DNA of 64,000 nucleotides from an uncultured Ilumatobacter sp. (GCA_905480335.1 CAJQPY010000004.1:62001-126000); one strand, 5' to 3'. Shown: positions 1-8,905, counted from the stretch's first letter. Notes: generated by a model from the letters alone, not told the origin. Translations and numbers: made by a program.

Positions 1-570
1 GATTCGGCAGCCTGCTTGGCGAACCTCGCCTATCAGATCGGCGTGGCGCGGGCGATCGAGAATAACGGCAGTCAGGTCTTGAACGTCTTCGCGTTTTGAC
101 TTCGCGATCCATCGCAGGTTTTGCGTCGGGCTCGCGGTGACGTCGATTGAGCCCACCGAATCAGGGCCGACCACGATTTTCTCCATGTAGAACGACGGGC
201 CGGGGTCGAGCATGGCACCGCGGTCGGCAACGGCGATAACGGACAGAGCGTTAGTCTTACCGTGGGCGGTCAACGTGGTGCCGTCGATCGGGTCGACCGC
301 AACGTCGACGTGCGGTTCAGATCCGTCTCCGACTTCTTCGCCGTTGAAAAGCATCGGCGCATCGTCTTTCTCGCCTTCACCGATGATGACGGTTCCGGTC
401 ATTTGCACGGTTGACAGTGACATTCGCATGGCCTCAACGGCGGCGCCGTCGGCGCGTTCCTTCTCGCCGCGCCCGACCCAGCGGGCGGCCGCAAGGCACG
501 CCGACTCGGTGGCACGAACAAGTTCCATTGCGAGGTTGCGATCTGGGCGTTCACGGGATGACTCAGCCAT
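1..570 (-). CDS. glpX: Class II fructose-1,6-bisphosphatase (GlpX), 3' part beyond window
   Basis: Hydrolyses fructose-1,6-bisphosphate to fructose-6-phosphate in gluconeogenesis, in the cytoplasm. The first 190 codons are present; the C-terminus lies off the left edge. The reading frame gives [19 protein letters not shown] near residues 19-37, the metal-site motif GEGEKDD at 64-70 and DPIDGTT at 93-99, all hallmarks of the GlpX family rather than the class I enzyme. The ATG at 570 is the natural start because the family's conserved N-terminal helix begins about ten residues later. It is divergent from the S9 peptidase gene, with only 24 bases between starts, so the two promoters must overlap. 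Confidence 0.93.
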   Translation of the reverse strand, partial: MAESSRERPDRNLAMELVRATESACLAAARWVGRGEKERADGAAVEAMRMSLSTVQMTGTVIIGEGEKDDAPMLFNGEEVGDGSEPHVDVAVDPIDGTTLTAHGKTNALSVIAVADRGAMLDPGPSFYMEKIVVGPDSVGSIDVTASPTQNLRWIAKSKREDVQDLTAVILDRPRHADLIGEVRQAGCRI

Positions 571-594
571 ATACCTGACCGTAGTTCGCGGGCC

Positions 595-2406
595 ATGATC
601 ATCCCAGCGAGTTGCCATTTGTATTGTCGCGACGTGCAGCCGATTCCGTTGTCACTGGCCCGAGCCGGGCGCGAGCTCACCGAGCCCACCATGTCGCTTG
701 ACGGCGAGTGGGTCGGGTTCGTTCAGCGATGGCGTGGCGCGTCGTCGATCAATGCTGTGCCGTTGATGGACGGAGGGGTTGAGCGCCAGCTCACATTTGG
801 ACCCGACCCGGCTGCTGGACGCGGACTTGGGGGAGGTTGTTTCAGTTGGGTGCCGAACGATGACGGGCTGCCGTCGTTCGTCTACGCCGCAGTCGACGGC
901 GAGTTGTGGTGGCAGCAAGGCACCGATCTCGATCGACTGACGCACCACGGGCGGGCCGTGCGAGCCCCCGCAGTGCGCGGCGACCTCATCGCGTACGTAC
1001 TTGATGAGGCCGAGGTCTGGTTGCTTGATCTCGTCGGGCGAGAGACCCAGCGGCTCGACGATGGCCGCCATGCGTTCTGCTTCGACCCGTCGGTGTCGCC
1101 CGACGGACGGATCGTGTCGTGGCAGGGTTGGAGCCCGCCCGACATGCCATGGGATGGATCGGTTCGTGTTGATTGTGCTCTCGTAGCGAGCACGATTCGC
1201 GAGTGGGCGCTCACCGATGCCGCTGTACAGCAGCCGCGGTTCACGCCTCACGGTGAGGCGGTGCACATACACGACGGGTCCGGTTGGCTGAACGTGCACG
1301 TCGACGATCGACCCGTCGTATCCGAACCGATCGAACACGGCGGGCCGACCTGGGGGATGGGAAATCGGTCGTTCGCATTTAACGACGCTGGGACCCATAT
1401 GGCCTTCACCCGCAACGAGCGTGGCCACGGAGCGCTTTGCGTTGTCGACATGGCGTCCGGAGTGATCGAACAGATCGGTCGCGGGGTGCACGGTCAGTTG
1501 AGTTGGGTGGATGAACGCCTGGCCGCGCTCCGCTGCGGAGCTCGAACACCCACCCAGATTGTGTGCTACGACGCTCGAACCTGGCAGCGCAAGACCCTTG
1601 CCCACTCCCAGCCCGACGTTTGGCCTTGCAAGGTGCTGCCGGAACCTGAACTTATCGAGGTGGAATCGCGGGATCATGGAGTGACGCTTCACGCTCGTCG
1701 GTTCGTCGCCGGTCAAGGGCGGGTGCTCGTCTGGGTCCATGGTGGCCCGACAGACCAATGGCAGATCGACTGGCGCCCGCGTACCACGTATTGGTGGAGC
1801 CGCGGGTGGGACGTCCTCGTCGTCGATCCGCGCGGGACGACGGGTCATGGTCGGGCCTATCAGCAGGCGCTCCACCACTCGTGGGGTCGTCTCGATATCG
1901 ATGACACAGCGGATCTCATCAGACATGCTCAGGTCTCGGGCTGGGCGTCGCCGGACTCGACCGTTATCCTCGGTGGCTCATCGGGTGGGTTGACGGTGCT
2001 CGGGCTGCTCGCCGACCACCCCGAACTCGTTGCGGGTGGCGTCGCCTTGTATCCGGTGAGCGATCTGAAGTCGTTGACCAAGGTGGCCCATCGGTTCGAG
2101 GCCCACTACACCGAGACTCTCGTGGCGCCGAACGATGGCTCGCCCGATTCGGAAGCTGCCTTCGCTGCGTTGTCACCGATTCACCGCGCCGGTCGGATCA
2201 CTAAACCCTTGTTGTTGATGCACGGTGCCGATGATGCAGTCGTTCCGGTCGCACAAAGCGAGGTCCTCGCTGCGCGCATAGCGGCGTCGGGCGGAGACGT
2301 CGACTTCGTCGTCTACGCAGACGAAGGCCACGGCTTTAGTCGGCCCGACAACGTCGACGATGAATACAACCGAACCAGTGCGTTCCTCGACCGCATCGCT
2401 GGCTGA
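595..2406 (+). CDS. S9-family serine peptidase (prolyl oligopeptidase / acylaminoacyl peptidase type)
   Basis: A 603-residue protein with the S9 layout: an N-terminal WD/propeller-like region (roughly 30-345, with repeated W/F-x-P-D strands) followed by an alpha/beta-hydrolase domain. The C-terminal half contains VWVHGGP, the nucleophile elbow GGSSGG with Ser462, HGADD with the likely catalytic Asp547, and EGHGF with His579. No signal peptide is evident, so it is likely cytoplasmic and cleaves short peptides or acyl-peptides. The ATG at 595 is used; Met33 (MSLDGEW) is an alternative that would still retain the complete fold. Substrate is not predictable from the sequence. Confidence 0.9.
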   Translation: MIIPASCHLYCRDVQPIPLSLARAGRELTEPTMSLDGEWVGFVQRWRGASSINAVPLMDGGVERQLTFGPDPAAGRGLGGGCFSWVPNDDGLPSFVYAAVDGELWWQQGTDLDRLTHHGRAVRAPAVRGDLIAYVLDEAEVWLLDLVGRETQRLDDGRHAFCFDPSVSPDGRIVSWQGWSPPDMPWDGSVRVDCALVASTIREWALTDAAVQQPRFTPHGEAVHIHDGSGWLNVHVDDRPVVSEPIEHGGPTWGMGNRSFAFNDAGTHMAFTRNERGHGALCVVDMASGVIEQIGRGVHGQLSWVDERLAALRCGARTPTQIVCYDARTWQRKTLAHSQPDVWPCKVLPEPELIEVESRDHGVTLHARRFVAGQGRVLVWVHGGPTDQWQIDWRPRTTYWWSRGWDVLVVDPRGTTGHGRAYQQALHHSWGRLDIDDTADLIRHAQVSGWASPDSTVILGGSSGGLTVLGLLADHPELVAGGVALYPVSDLKSLTKVAHRFEAHYTETLVAPNDGSPDSEAAFAALSPIHRAGRITKPLLLMHGADDAVVPVAQSEVLAARIAASGGDVDFVVYADEGHGFSRPDNVDDEYNRTSAFLDRIAG

Positions 2407-2452
2407 ATAGCGTCCTCCACCCGTCAATCCCTGCCGAAGGTAGCGTGGCGTC

Positions 2453-3271
2453 GTGGCATTTGTGAACAAGCAGGGCGGCGAGCAGCAGCAGGACACTGCG
2501 GCGTCGGGCCAACCGATTGACTTCGATCCAAACGACGAGAGCGTCACCAAGGTTCACTATGACCTGTCCGCCTGGTCGTTTGACCACCGCGCGGAGCTGG
2601 CCGAAGCACTGGCTGACGTCGACATTCCGCACTATTGGGACGACGAGGAACTCGTGGTCCCTGAGGTCGTCGAGGCCGCTGCTGATGGGATGTTCGAGCG
2701 GCTCGAAGCCAAGTTTGGCCCCTTTCCGGTCGGCCTGGGAGATGATGAAGAGTCCCTTGAGTACGGCTTGGACGAGTGGACCGGTGTCGACCGGACAACA
2801 CTCACCGAGGCGCTCGTCGATGCCGAGATCCCCCATCGCTGGGACCATGCTACGGTTCTCGTCGCCGCCGACGCCGAGGAGGACGTTGACGCGCTCCTCG
2901 ATGCGATCGAAGCCGGCGAACTCGGTCCTGTCGACGACGGTGGTGTCAATGAGCCGCCGGAGGGTGTGCTCAGCGACATCTTCCTGACAGCGAACAAGCT
3001 CGCCAAGGACCCGTTCGACGCAAAGGCGCGTCTCAAACTTATCGATATCAACATGCTGATCCATCCGAAGCATCCGCCTTACGCGCTGGCGCCTCGAATC
3101 TGGAAGCAGACCGTTTCTGCGGTTGGCGCGATCGTCGTCCGGATCGAGGCCGACGCCGAGGGCAGTAGCGTTCCTGATGAACCGGTCGGCGACGATGGTC
3201 GGCTGCAGGAGTCGTCCGATGTGATCGGACTTGCGCAGGAATTGCGGGCCATTGTGCGCGACTACGTCTGA
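2453..3271 (+). CDS. Acidic protein with two tandem ~50-residue repeats, function unknown
   Basis: I do not recognise a named family. The 272-residue product starts at GTG (MAFVNKQGG) and is strongly acidic. Residues 36-85 and 104-153 align without gaps with 18 of 50 identities, sharing Y-x-L-x4-W, an L-x-EAL-x-D-x-x-IPH-x-WD core and a terminal D-x6-E. The unit looks like a small alpha/beta domain of the type that packs a helix on two strands. Residues 174-235 form a separate helical region (LTANKLAKDPFDAKARLKL). It precedes the J-domain gene on the same strand with a 41-base gap, so a shared transcript is likely. Cytoplasmic, with no signal or membrane segment. Confidence 0.8.
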   Translation: MAFVNKQGGEQQQDTAASGQPIDFDPNDESVTKVHYDLSAWSFDHRAELAEALADVDIPHYWDDEELVVPEVVEAAADGMFERLEAKFGPFPVGLGDDEESLEYGLDEWTGVDRTTLTEALVDAEIPHRWDHATVLVAADAEEDVDALLDAIEAGELGPVDDGGVNEPPEGVLSDIFLTANKLAKDPFDAKARLKLIDINMLIHPKHPPYALAPRIWKQTVSAVGAIVVRIEADAEGSSVPDEPVGDDGRLQESSDVIGLAQELRAIVRDYV

Positions 3272-3312
3272 CGATCACGCAACCGATCGAGGGGGTCGGT
3301 AGCGTTTAAAAG

Positions 3313-4002
3313 GTGCTGCTGGCCGAACTGGAGATCTTTCACAGTCGCCCCGTCCAGCCCACCCGACGGATTTCGCTGGGACACATGGTGCTCCCCGTCG
3401 ATCCTGCTCCCGGTTTCGGGGGCCTGTTGCTTGGCGCAATCATCGCGCAGCATCTCGGGGGAGTCTCCGACGACTATGTGCCGGACATACACCGACTGAT
3501 CAACGAGATAGAGGCCGGCCGGCGCATTGTCCAGCCCCGCCTGCGGCATCGGTTTCAGCTTGACCGGCACGGGTTGTCGCACAGTTCCCACCGACTGGTC
3601 GGTGACGGCGACGACCTCTCGTTTGACTTCGCCACGACAGGCACTGACCTCGCCCAGGTACTCGGTGCCGTCTATGCCGTCGAACGGCTGGCCATCGAGC
3701 ATCGTCGACTGATCACGCCGGTGATCCAGAAGGCAGCGCGTTGGCGCGGCCCGATCGGGCCGTCGATGATCGCTTATCTGGCGGGCTCCCAGACGACGAC
3801 GCTCGAAGCGCTAGCCGATCCGAGCGGCTGGGCGATGCAGTTGCTCGGCTTCGATCTCGGCGGTGATCGACCATCGACGCGCGACGTCACCAAAGCGTTT
3901 CGCTCGAAGATGCGTGGTGTTCACCCGGATCACGGTGGCGAGACGATTGACGCCGCCAAGGCCATGTCTGATCTGGCCGAAGCACGGCGAATCTTGTCCT
4001 GA
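3313..4002 (+). CDS. J-domain protein with C-terminal HPD motif
   Basis: The last ~55 residues of this 229-residue product resemble helices II-III of a DnaJ J-domain: TRDVTKAFRSKMRGVHPDHGG carries the invariant HPD at residues 204-206, the loop that stimulates Hsp70 ATPase. The N-terminal ~170 residues match no family I recognise. A J-domain at the C-terminus, rather than at the N-terminus as in DnaJ, suggests a specialised co-chaperone that delivers one client. The start is GTG 3313; an ATG at 3385 (MVLPVDPAPGF) is an alternative. It shares a TGATG stop-start junction with the following hydrolase, implying translational coupling. Confidence 0.8.
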   Translation: MLLAELEIFHSRPVQPTRRISLGHMVLPVDPAPGFGGLLLGAIIAQHLGGVSDDYVPDIHRLINEIEAGRRIVQPRLRHRFQLDRHGLSHSSHRLVGDGDDLSFDFATTGTDLAQVLGAVYAVERLAIEHRRLITPVIQKAARWRGPIGPSMIAYLAGSQTTTLEALADPSGWAMQLLGFDLGGDRPSTRDVTKAFRSKMRGVHPDHGGETIDAAKAMSDLAEARRILS

Positions 4003-4577
4003 TGGCGAAACCGACGTTGTTGTTGTACCCCGGCGCCGGGACCGGGTGCGATCATCCGAGCCTGCTCGTCACCGAGCGGCGGCTAAGCCCAAAGGCACTT
4101 GTCGAGCGCCGTGACTTCCCGTATCGCCGTCACGGACGCACGGCGCCCGACCGGGCACCAAAGCTGATGGCGGCAATTCGCGACGACCTCGCTGGCTTCT
4201 CCCGGCGACGGGGTCCGATTGTTATGGGCGGCCGATCGATGGGCGGGCGGATAACGACCATGGTGGCCGCAGACGTCGACAAGATGGGCGCGGTCGGGCG
4301 CCTTGCTGGCCTGGTGCTGGTCTGTTATCCACTCCACCCACCGGGCAAGCCCGCCACGCTGCGCGTCGAGCATCTCCCGCAGATCTCGGTGCCGTGCCTA
4401 TTCATCTCCGGCACGCGGGACCCGTTCGGGACTCCGGACGAGCTTGAGCAGTGGACCGCGAGCATTCCGGCGCCCGTGGAGCACCACTGGATTGAGGGCG
4501 GTCGCCACGACCTGCGAGGTGCAGACAACGAAATCGCAGAACGCGTCGCTACGTTCCTGGGGTCAGTCACACGGTGA
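4002..4577 (+). CDS. Alpha/beta hydrolase of the KANL3/Tex30 type
   Basis: A compact 191-residue hydrolase. It has the N-terminal strand TLLLYPGAGTG, the nucleophile elbow GGRSMGGR with Ser79, a plausible acid in ISGTRD (Asp140) and the base in GGRHD (His169), the full order of an alpha/beta-hydrolase triad without a lid domain. This is the bacterial KANL3/Tex30-like dienelactone-hydrolase group; natural substrate unknown. Its ATG overlaps the TGA of the J-domain gene, so it is probably co-translated. Its 3' end overlaps the convergent MFS gene by 11 bases. Confidence 0.88.
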   Translation: MAKPTLLLYPGAGTGCDHPSLLVTERRLSPKALVERRDFPYRRHGRTAPDRAPKLMAAIRDDLAGFSRRRGPIVMGGRSMGGRITTMVAADVDKMGAVGRLAGLVLVCYPLHPPGKPATLRVEHLPQISVPCLFISGTRDPFGTPDELEQWTASIPAPVEHHWIEGGRHDLRGADNEIAERVATFLGSVTR

Positions 4578-6126
4578 AGTTGAGCGGGTCGTCCTCGGGG
4601 TTGAGTGACTCGAGCTCGCGGTGCGCAGTCTCGGGATAGGCAGCGACCACAAGAATCGTGACGATGAGCTGGCCGATCGCCAAGAGCGCCATCGTCGAAC
4701 CGTACGACCAGCCGCCATCGAGGAGTCGCCCCGTGAGGCTGAGCCCCCCGATGCCTCCGATCAGCGCCGACGCGGTCACGAAACCGGTGGCGCGTGTTCG
4801 GTTCGCAGTGGGGAATAACTCGGTCCGGTACACGGTCATCGCCGGATACACGGCGGAACCGAGGATTCCGCCGAGGAGCGAAAAGGCCCAGAGTCCGAGT
4901 CCGCCGACTGAGAAGGCGGCGATGATCGACAACGTCGAAATGGGGAGCGCAACCACGATCAGCCGGCGTCGCCCGCGACGGTCGGCGAAGCGTCCCCCTA
5001 AGATCAGCCCGATGCTGGCCGGCGTGCCGATCAGAATGGAAAATAGTCCGATCATCCCCCCGTTGAACCCGCGGATGTCTTCCAGATAAGTGTTTTGGAA
5101 GAAGCTGGCTGGAGCGATGAAGACGTTGCCGGCAAACGCAACGGACGCAAGCAGCACGAAGCGTTTGCGGTCGAGTCGGGGCACCTTCGGTGGGCGGTCG
5201 ACCCGTTGAGCTTCGTGGACGAATCGGCGTGTTTCGGGGAGTCGCCGCGTGAGATCGAAAGCGACGATAAACCAGACTATCGAGACGACGTAGACGTATC
5301 GCCAGCCCCCCGGTCCGATGTCGGCGAGTCGCAGTGACATCACCGCGATCCCAGCGCCGAGACCTGCCGACATCGCAAGCACACTGATCGCATAGGCCCG
5401 GCTGTTTCGGGGTACCTCTTCTACCGCTATCACGCCGACGACGAACGCAAGAGCGATGCCCATCGGACGACCGACCGTCTGACTGGCTACCAAGAGCCCG
5501 AAGCTTGGCGCGAACGCACCGAGCAGCGTCAGTAGCGGGGCAAGCCATGCCACGATCACCAGAACCGTTCGGCGGCCGATCCGATCGGCGAGTACCGCTG
5601 CCGGAAGCGCGAAGACGATCCCAGCGCGCACGATCGACCCGGAATCGCCCTTGGCTGTTTCGCTAATCCCGAAATCATCGGCGGCAAAGCCGACCGTTTG
5701 AGTGAAGATCGTGTTGACAAATGCTGCTGCCATCGACGCTGCAGCGAGCAATCCGATGACGAGCAGTTGCGTCGGATCGAGCTGATCGGGCGGTGACCAC
5801 CACCCGTGCGCCGAGATGCGGCGGGCGAGAACACCCCGAATCGGAATCCGGAACAACCACCCGAACCACGGAATGTTGACGCGGTATCTTGTCTGTTCGA
5901 CAATCTGTGCCGGTTTCCGGTCGGTCGCCTCAACGAGTTCGACGATGCGCTTATATGTGGTGAAAGGACCGTGCTCCTGCGTGAACACGAACTCGTGGCC
6001 TATTTCGGTGCGACCGTTTAGGACCTCCCTCTCCCGGAGCAGGTCGGTCCGCGGACGAGCGAGTCGCTTGCGGTGCTCAACGTCGTCGGGCCAACGTCGC
6101 GTGATGATGCGACCACCTGACTCCAC
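4567..6126 (-). CDS. MFS transporter with ~95-residue cytosolic N-terminal extension
   Basis: A 519-residue major facilitator protein with about 12 membrane segments from residue ~105. Two loop signatures are visible, ADRIGRRTVL after the second segment and GGRFADRRGRRRLI in the second half, typical of proton-driven sugar/metabolite carriers. Before the membrane part lies a charged extension containing WPDDVEHRKRLARPRTD and TQEHGPFTTYKR, not usual in MFS proteins. The GTG at 6126 is chosen because the open frame continues upstream only into murA, antisense; the extension is soluble-looking and ends at VNIPWFGWLF. It is divergent from murA with 22 bases between starts. Substrate unknown. Confidence 0.82.
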   Translation of the reverse strand: MESGGRIITRRWPDDVEHRKRLARPRTDLLREREVLNGRTEIGHEFVFTQEHGPFTTYKRIVELVEATDRKPAQIVEQTRYRVNIPWFGWLFRIPIRGVLARRISAHGWWSPPDQLDPTQLLVIGLLAAASMAAAFVNTIFTQTVGFAADDFGISETAKGDSGSIVRAGIVFALPAAVLADRIGRRTVLVIVAWLAPLLTLLGAFAPSFGLLVASQTVGRPMGIALAFVVGVIAVEEVPRNSRAYAISVLAMSAGLGAGIAVMSLRLADIGPGGWRYVYVVSIVWFIVAFDLTRRLPETRRFVHEAQRVDRPPKVPRLDRKRFVLLASVAFAGNVFIAPASFFQNTYLEDIRGFNGGMIGLFSILIGTPASIGLILGGRFADRRGRRRLIVVALPISTLSIIAAFSVGGLGLWAFSLLGGILGSAVYPAMTVYRTELFPTANRTRATGFVTASALIGGIGGLSLTGRLLDGGWSYGSTMALLAIGQLIVTILVVAAYPETAHRELESLNPEDDPLNFTV

Positions 6127-6148
6127 GGTCGGAGCATACTGTTCAGTC

Positions 6149-7423
6149 GTGAGCTCAGAATCAGAACAGATCATTGTTCGCGGAGGCGGACCGCTATCCG
6201 GCACGGTCGTGGTTCCCGGGGCCAAGAACTCGGTCCTCAAGCTGATGGCCACGACCATTCTCTGCGACGGTCCGTTCGAGTTGTCCAACGTCCCTGACAT
6301 CGCAGATGTCTCGATCATGGGCGACCTGCTTGCTGCAATCGGCGTCGAGATGTCACGGCCGGCCCCGGGTGAGTTGGTCCTGTTCAACTCCGGCCAGATA
6401 ATCCCGGTAGCGCCGTACGAGTTGGTCGAACGCATTCGTGCATCGATCAACGTGCTCGGCCCGCTGCTCACCCGCTGCGGCGAGGTTCGTTTGTCGATGC
6501 CCGGCGGCGACGATTTCGGTGCTCGCCCGATCGATATGCACATCGCTGGTCTTGAGGCGATGGGCGCCGAGTTTAAATTCAGCCACGGGTACCTCGAGGC
6601 GCGCGCTGATCGCTTGCACGGCGCCGATATCACGTTTGATTTCCCCAGCGTTGGAGCGACGGAAAATCTGATGACCGCAGCAGTGCTTGCCGAGGGAGTC
6701 ACCATGATCGACAACGCCGCCCGCGAGCCGGAGATCATCGATCTATGCGAGTTCCTCGTGGCGATGGGGGCGAAAATCGACGGGATCGGGTCGTCGACCT
6801 TGACGATTGAAGGTGTTGAGCAGCACAATTTGCGGCCCGTGGCACACCGTACGGTGCCCGACCGGATTCAGGCTGCCACCTACCTGGCGGCCTGCTCCGT
6901 TGCCGGCGGTGAACTCGATGTCATTGGTGCCCGCGCCGACAACATGACGATGTTGCTTGATCGGTTCGCAGACATGGGGCTGCGGCTCGAATCAACTGAT
7001 CACGGCATTCATGTCGCTGCCGATGATCGGCCGCGCTCGATCGACGTTGCGACGCTGCCGTATCCGGGGATCGCCACCGACTACAAGCCGTTGATCATCA
7101 CGATGCTGTCGGTTGGCGACGGTGTCGGCATCGTCACCGAGAATCTGTATCCAGGCCGCTTTCGCTATGTCGAGGAGCTGCAGCGGCTCGGTGCTGATGT
7201 TCGCACGAGTGGCCATCACGCAGTCATCCGTGGCGTGCCCCGACTGTCCGGTGCGCCCGTGAAGGCGCACGACATCCGCGCGGGTGCCGCGATGGTGGTG
7301 GCCGGGCTGGCTGCTGAGGGCGAGACCCGCATCTCCGGTATTCATCACATCGACCGCGGATACGACGATCTCGTCGGGCGTTTGAGGGGCGTCGGCGCAA
7401 CCATCGACCGCGACACTGACTGA
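6149..7423 (+). CDS. murA: UDP-N-acetylglucosamine 1-carboxyvinyltransferase (MurA), Cys-to-Asp variant
   Basis: Catalyses the first committed step of peptidoglycan synthesis, transferring enolpyruvate from PEP to UDP-GlcNAc. The 424-residue length is normal. Visible landmarks are VPGAKNSVLK with Lys26, FGARPIDMH, SVGATENLM, NAAREPEI, VPDRIQAATYL and HIDRGYD. In the active-site loop the usual cysteine after PGG (Cys115 of E. coli) is Asp121 here (PGGDDFGARP). The same replacement gives intrinsic fosfomycin resistance in mycobacterial and chlamydial MurA. The start GTG 6149 (VSSESEQIIVRGG) matches the family N-terminus. Its TGA stop lies in the arm of a shared terminator hairpin. Confidence 0.95.
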   Translation: MSSESEQIIVRGGGPLSGTVVVPGAKNSVLKLMATTILCDGPFELSNVPDIADVSIMGDLLAAIGVEMSRPAPGELVLFNSGQIIPVAPYELVERIRASINVLGPLLTRCGEVRLSMPGGDDFGARPIDMHIAGLEAMGAEFKFSHGYLEARADRLHGADITFDFPSVGATENLMTAAVLAEGVTMIDNAAREPEIIDLCEFLVAMGAKIDGIGSSTLTIEGVEQHNLRPVAHRTVPDRIQAATYLAACSVAGGELDVIGARADNMTMLLDRFADMGLRLESTDHGIHVAADDRPRSIDVATLPYPGIATDYKPLIITMLSVGDGVGIVTENLYPGRFRYVEELQRLGADVRTSGHHAVIRGVPRLSGAPVKAHDIRAGAAMVVAGLAAEGETRISGIHHIDRGYDDLVGRLRGVGATIDRDTD

Positions 7424-7446
7424 CGGAGCCTGGCCTTCAGTCAGTG
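7414..7446. terminator. Bidirectional terminator hairpin between murA and the small membrane protein gene
   Basis: A perfect 10-base inverted repeat, CACTGACTGA (7414-7423) and TCAGTCAGTG (7437-7446), separated by 13 bases, followed by TTAAAT on the plus side. Both stop codons of the convergent genes sit inside the arms (TGA 7421-7423 and the reverse TGA 7437-7439). The position and symmetry suggest one hairpin ending both transcripts. Confidence 0.65.
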
Positions 7447-7595
7447 TTAAATGCCTGCCGTTCGCGTGCGGCAGCGTCAACCCGACGTTTGGCGACGACC
7501 AGCAGGCCGGCGATGACGATCATCGGCCCACCGATCAGCAGCGCTTCGTCCCAACCGCCCTGATGGGCGAGCAGTGCCGTTTCGACCGTCCTCAC
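7437..7595 (-). CDS. Small single-pass membrane protein, 52 residues
   Basis: Not a family I can name. Starting at GTG 7595 the product reads VRTVETALLAHQGG, a hydrophobic segment ALLIGGPMIVIAGLLVVA at ~18-35, then a basic amphipathic tail KRRVDAAARERQAFNTD. This is the pattern of a one-helix inner-membrane protein with a cytosolic positively charged tail. It is convergent with murA and divergent from the Nfu gene (30 bases between starts). The longer open frame to 7988 antisense to nfu and meaB is rejected because its upstream part lacks coding character. Confidence 0.65.
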   Translation of the reverse strand: MRTVETALLAHQGGWDEALLIGGPMIVIAGLLVVAKRRVDAAARERQAFNTD

Positions 7596-7625
7596 CCCAT
7601 GGATTGTACGGGCGACACCGATTAA

Positions 7626-7895
7626 ATGGCGCGCACGATGCGGAACAAGATCTTGGCAACGATCGAAGCGATCCGCCCGGCACTTCAGGCCGACGGCGGA
7701 GATATCGAGTTTCGCGACGTCGACGAGGCGTCCGGTGTCGTGTCGGTCGCGTTGAAGGGCGCCTGCGCTGGATGCCCGTCCTCGAACAGCACCCTCAAGT
7801 TCGGCGTCGAACGGATCATGCGCGATCGTATCGACGGGGTGACCTCGGTGGTCAACGTGACCGACAATTACGCCCCCGGATCGGATTGTCATTGA
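7626..7895 (+). CDS. NifU-like / Nfu-type iron-sulfur scaffold protein
   Basis: An 89-residue Nfu domain that carries and hands on Fe-S clusters in the cytoplasm. Diagnostic features are the N-terminal helix NKILATIEAIRPALQADGGDIEF and the cluster-binding pair in LKGACAGCPSS (Cys47, Cys50), followed by a helix to ERIMRDRIDGV. It has no N-terminal IscA-like domain, so it is the short Nfu form rather than NfuA of E. coli. It sits 5 kb from the SUF operon and directly before meaB on the same strand (47 bases). A role as carrier for SUF-built clusters is inferred. Confidence 0.92.
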   Translation: MARTMRNKILATIEAIRPALQADGGDIEFRDVDEASGVVSVALKGACAGCPSSNSTLKFGVERIMRDRIDGVTSVVNVTDNYAPGSDCH

Positions 7896-7942
7896 TCGCC
7901 TGATTGGGCCGGCCCGGGACCGATCCGAAAGACTCTCCGACG

Positions 7943-8905
7943 ATGGCCCGCAAACGACTGCCTGCCCCCGAACTTTTCCAGGCCGCACTTGACGGTGACC
8001 GCAGCGCGCTTGCTCGCCTGCTGTCGCTCATCGAGCGCGGTGACGAAGAGGCCCGCGAGATCGGGCGACTCGCGTACCCCCGGTCCGGAGCCGGCTACAC
8101 GGTCGGACTCACTGGCGCTCCCGGTGCCGGGAAGTCGACGCTGACTTCGGCGATCATCAAGCACCTCCGCTCCCTCGAACTAGACATTGCCGTTCTTGCA
8201 ATCGACCCGTCGTCGCCGTTCACAGGTGGAGCAATTCTCGGTGACCGAGTGCGGATGCAGGACCACGCCACGGACCCTGGCGTCTTTATCCGCTCGATGG
8301 CGACCAGAGGCCACCTCGGCGGGTTGTCGCTTGCTACTCCCGAGGCGGTTCGTGCGCTCGACGCGATCGGGCGTCGCTGGATCCTCGTCGAGACAGTCGG
8401 CGTCGGTCAGGTTGAGGTGGAGGTGGCTGGAAAAGCCGACACAACCATCGTCGTGGTGAACCCCGGCTGGGGTGACAGCGTGCAGGCCAACAAGGCGGGC
8501 CTGATGGAGATTGCCGACATCTTTGTGATCAATAAAGCAGATCGAAAAGGTGTCGACGAGACCCGCCGTGACCTCATGCAGATGCTTGACTTGTCCGATC
8601 TGTCGCACGACGCATGGCGCCCACCGATCCTCAACACGACAGGTACGACCGGTGAGGGTGTCATTGAGTTGTGGGACACCGTGCTGGAGCATCGCGAGTT
8701 CGCCGAGAAATCCGGGCTGTTGCAGGAGCGGCGAACATTTAGGCTACGTGAGGAACTGCGTGAGATCATCGCGCAGCGCTTGGGCCGCAGGGCGCGCTTG
8801 ATCTGCACCGGCCGGCGCTGGGATGAACTGACTAACGAGGTTGCCGCGCTCACTACCGATCCGTGGACCGCAGCCGACGAGATGCTTGCAGCCATCGACG
8901 CGTGA
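7943..8905 (+). CDS. meaB: MeaB/ArgK-family GTPase (methylmalonyl-CoA mutase chaperone)
   Basis: A G3E-class P-loop GTPase of 320 residues that protects and reloads adenosylcobalamin-dependent methylmalonyl-CoA mutase. It shows Walker A GAPGAGKST at 58-66, IDPSSPFTGGAILGDRVRM, the switch region ETVGVGQVEVEV, and the base-recognition motif NKADRKG. The ATG 7943 (MARKRLPAPELF) is preferred over the TTG at 7904 because the family begins here. The mutase subunits are not in this window. The link to the cobalamin genes at 29-36 kb is metabolic, not positional. Confidence 0.93.
   Translation: MARKRLPAPELFQAALDGDRSALARLLSLIERGDEEAREIGRLAYPRSGAGYTVGLTGAPGAGKSTLTSAIIKHLRSLELDIAVLAIDPSSPFTGGAILGDRVRMQDHATDPGVFIRSMATRGHLGGLSLATPEAVRALDAIGRRWILVETVGVGQVEVEVAGKADTTIVVVNPGWGDSVQANKAGLMEIADIFVINKADRKGVDETRRDLMQMLDLSDLSHDAWRPPILNTTGTTGEGVIELWDTVLEHREFAEKSGLLQERRTFRLREELREIIAQRLGRRARLICTGRRWDELTNEVAALTTDPWTAADEMLAAIDA

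Noticed and set aside
652-1926. 424-codon minus-strand open frame opposite the S9 peptidase
   Set aside because: It is antisense to a gene with a complete catalytic triad, reads as Pro/Arg/His-rich shadow sequence and matches no family.
6127-6828. Upstream extension of the MFS open frame
   Set aside because: It is antisense to murA. The conserved-looking extension block starts at about 6120, so GTG 6126 is a sufficient start.
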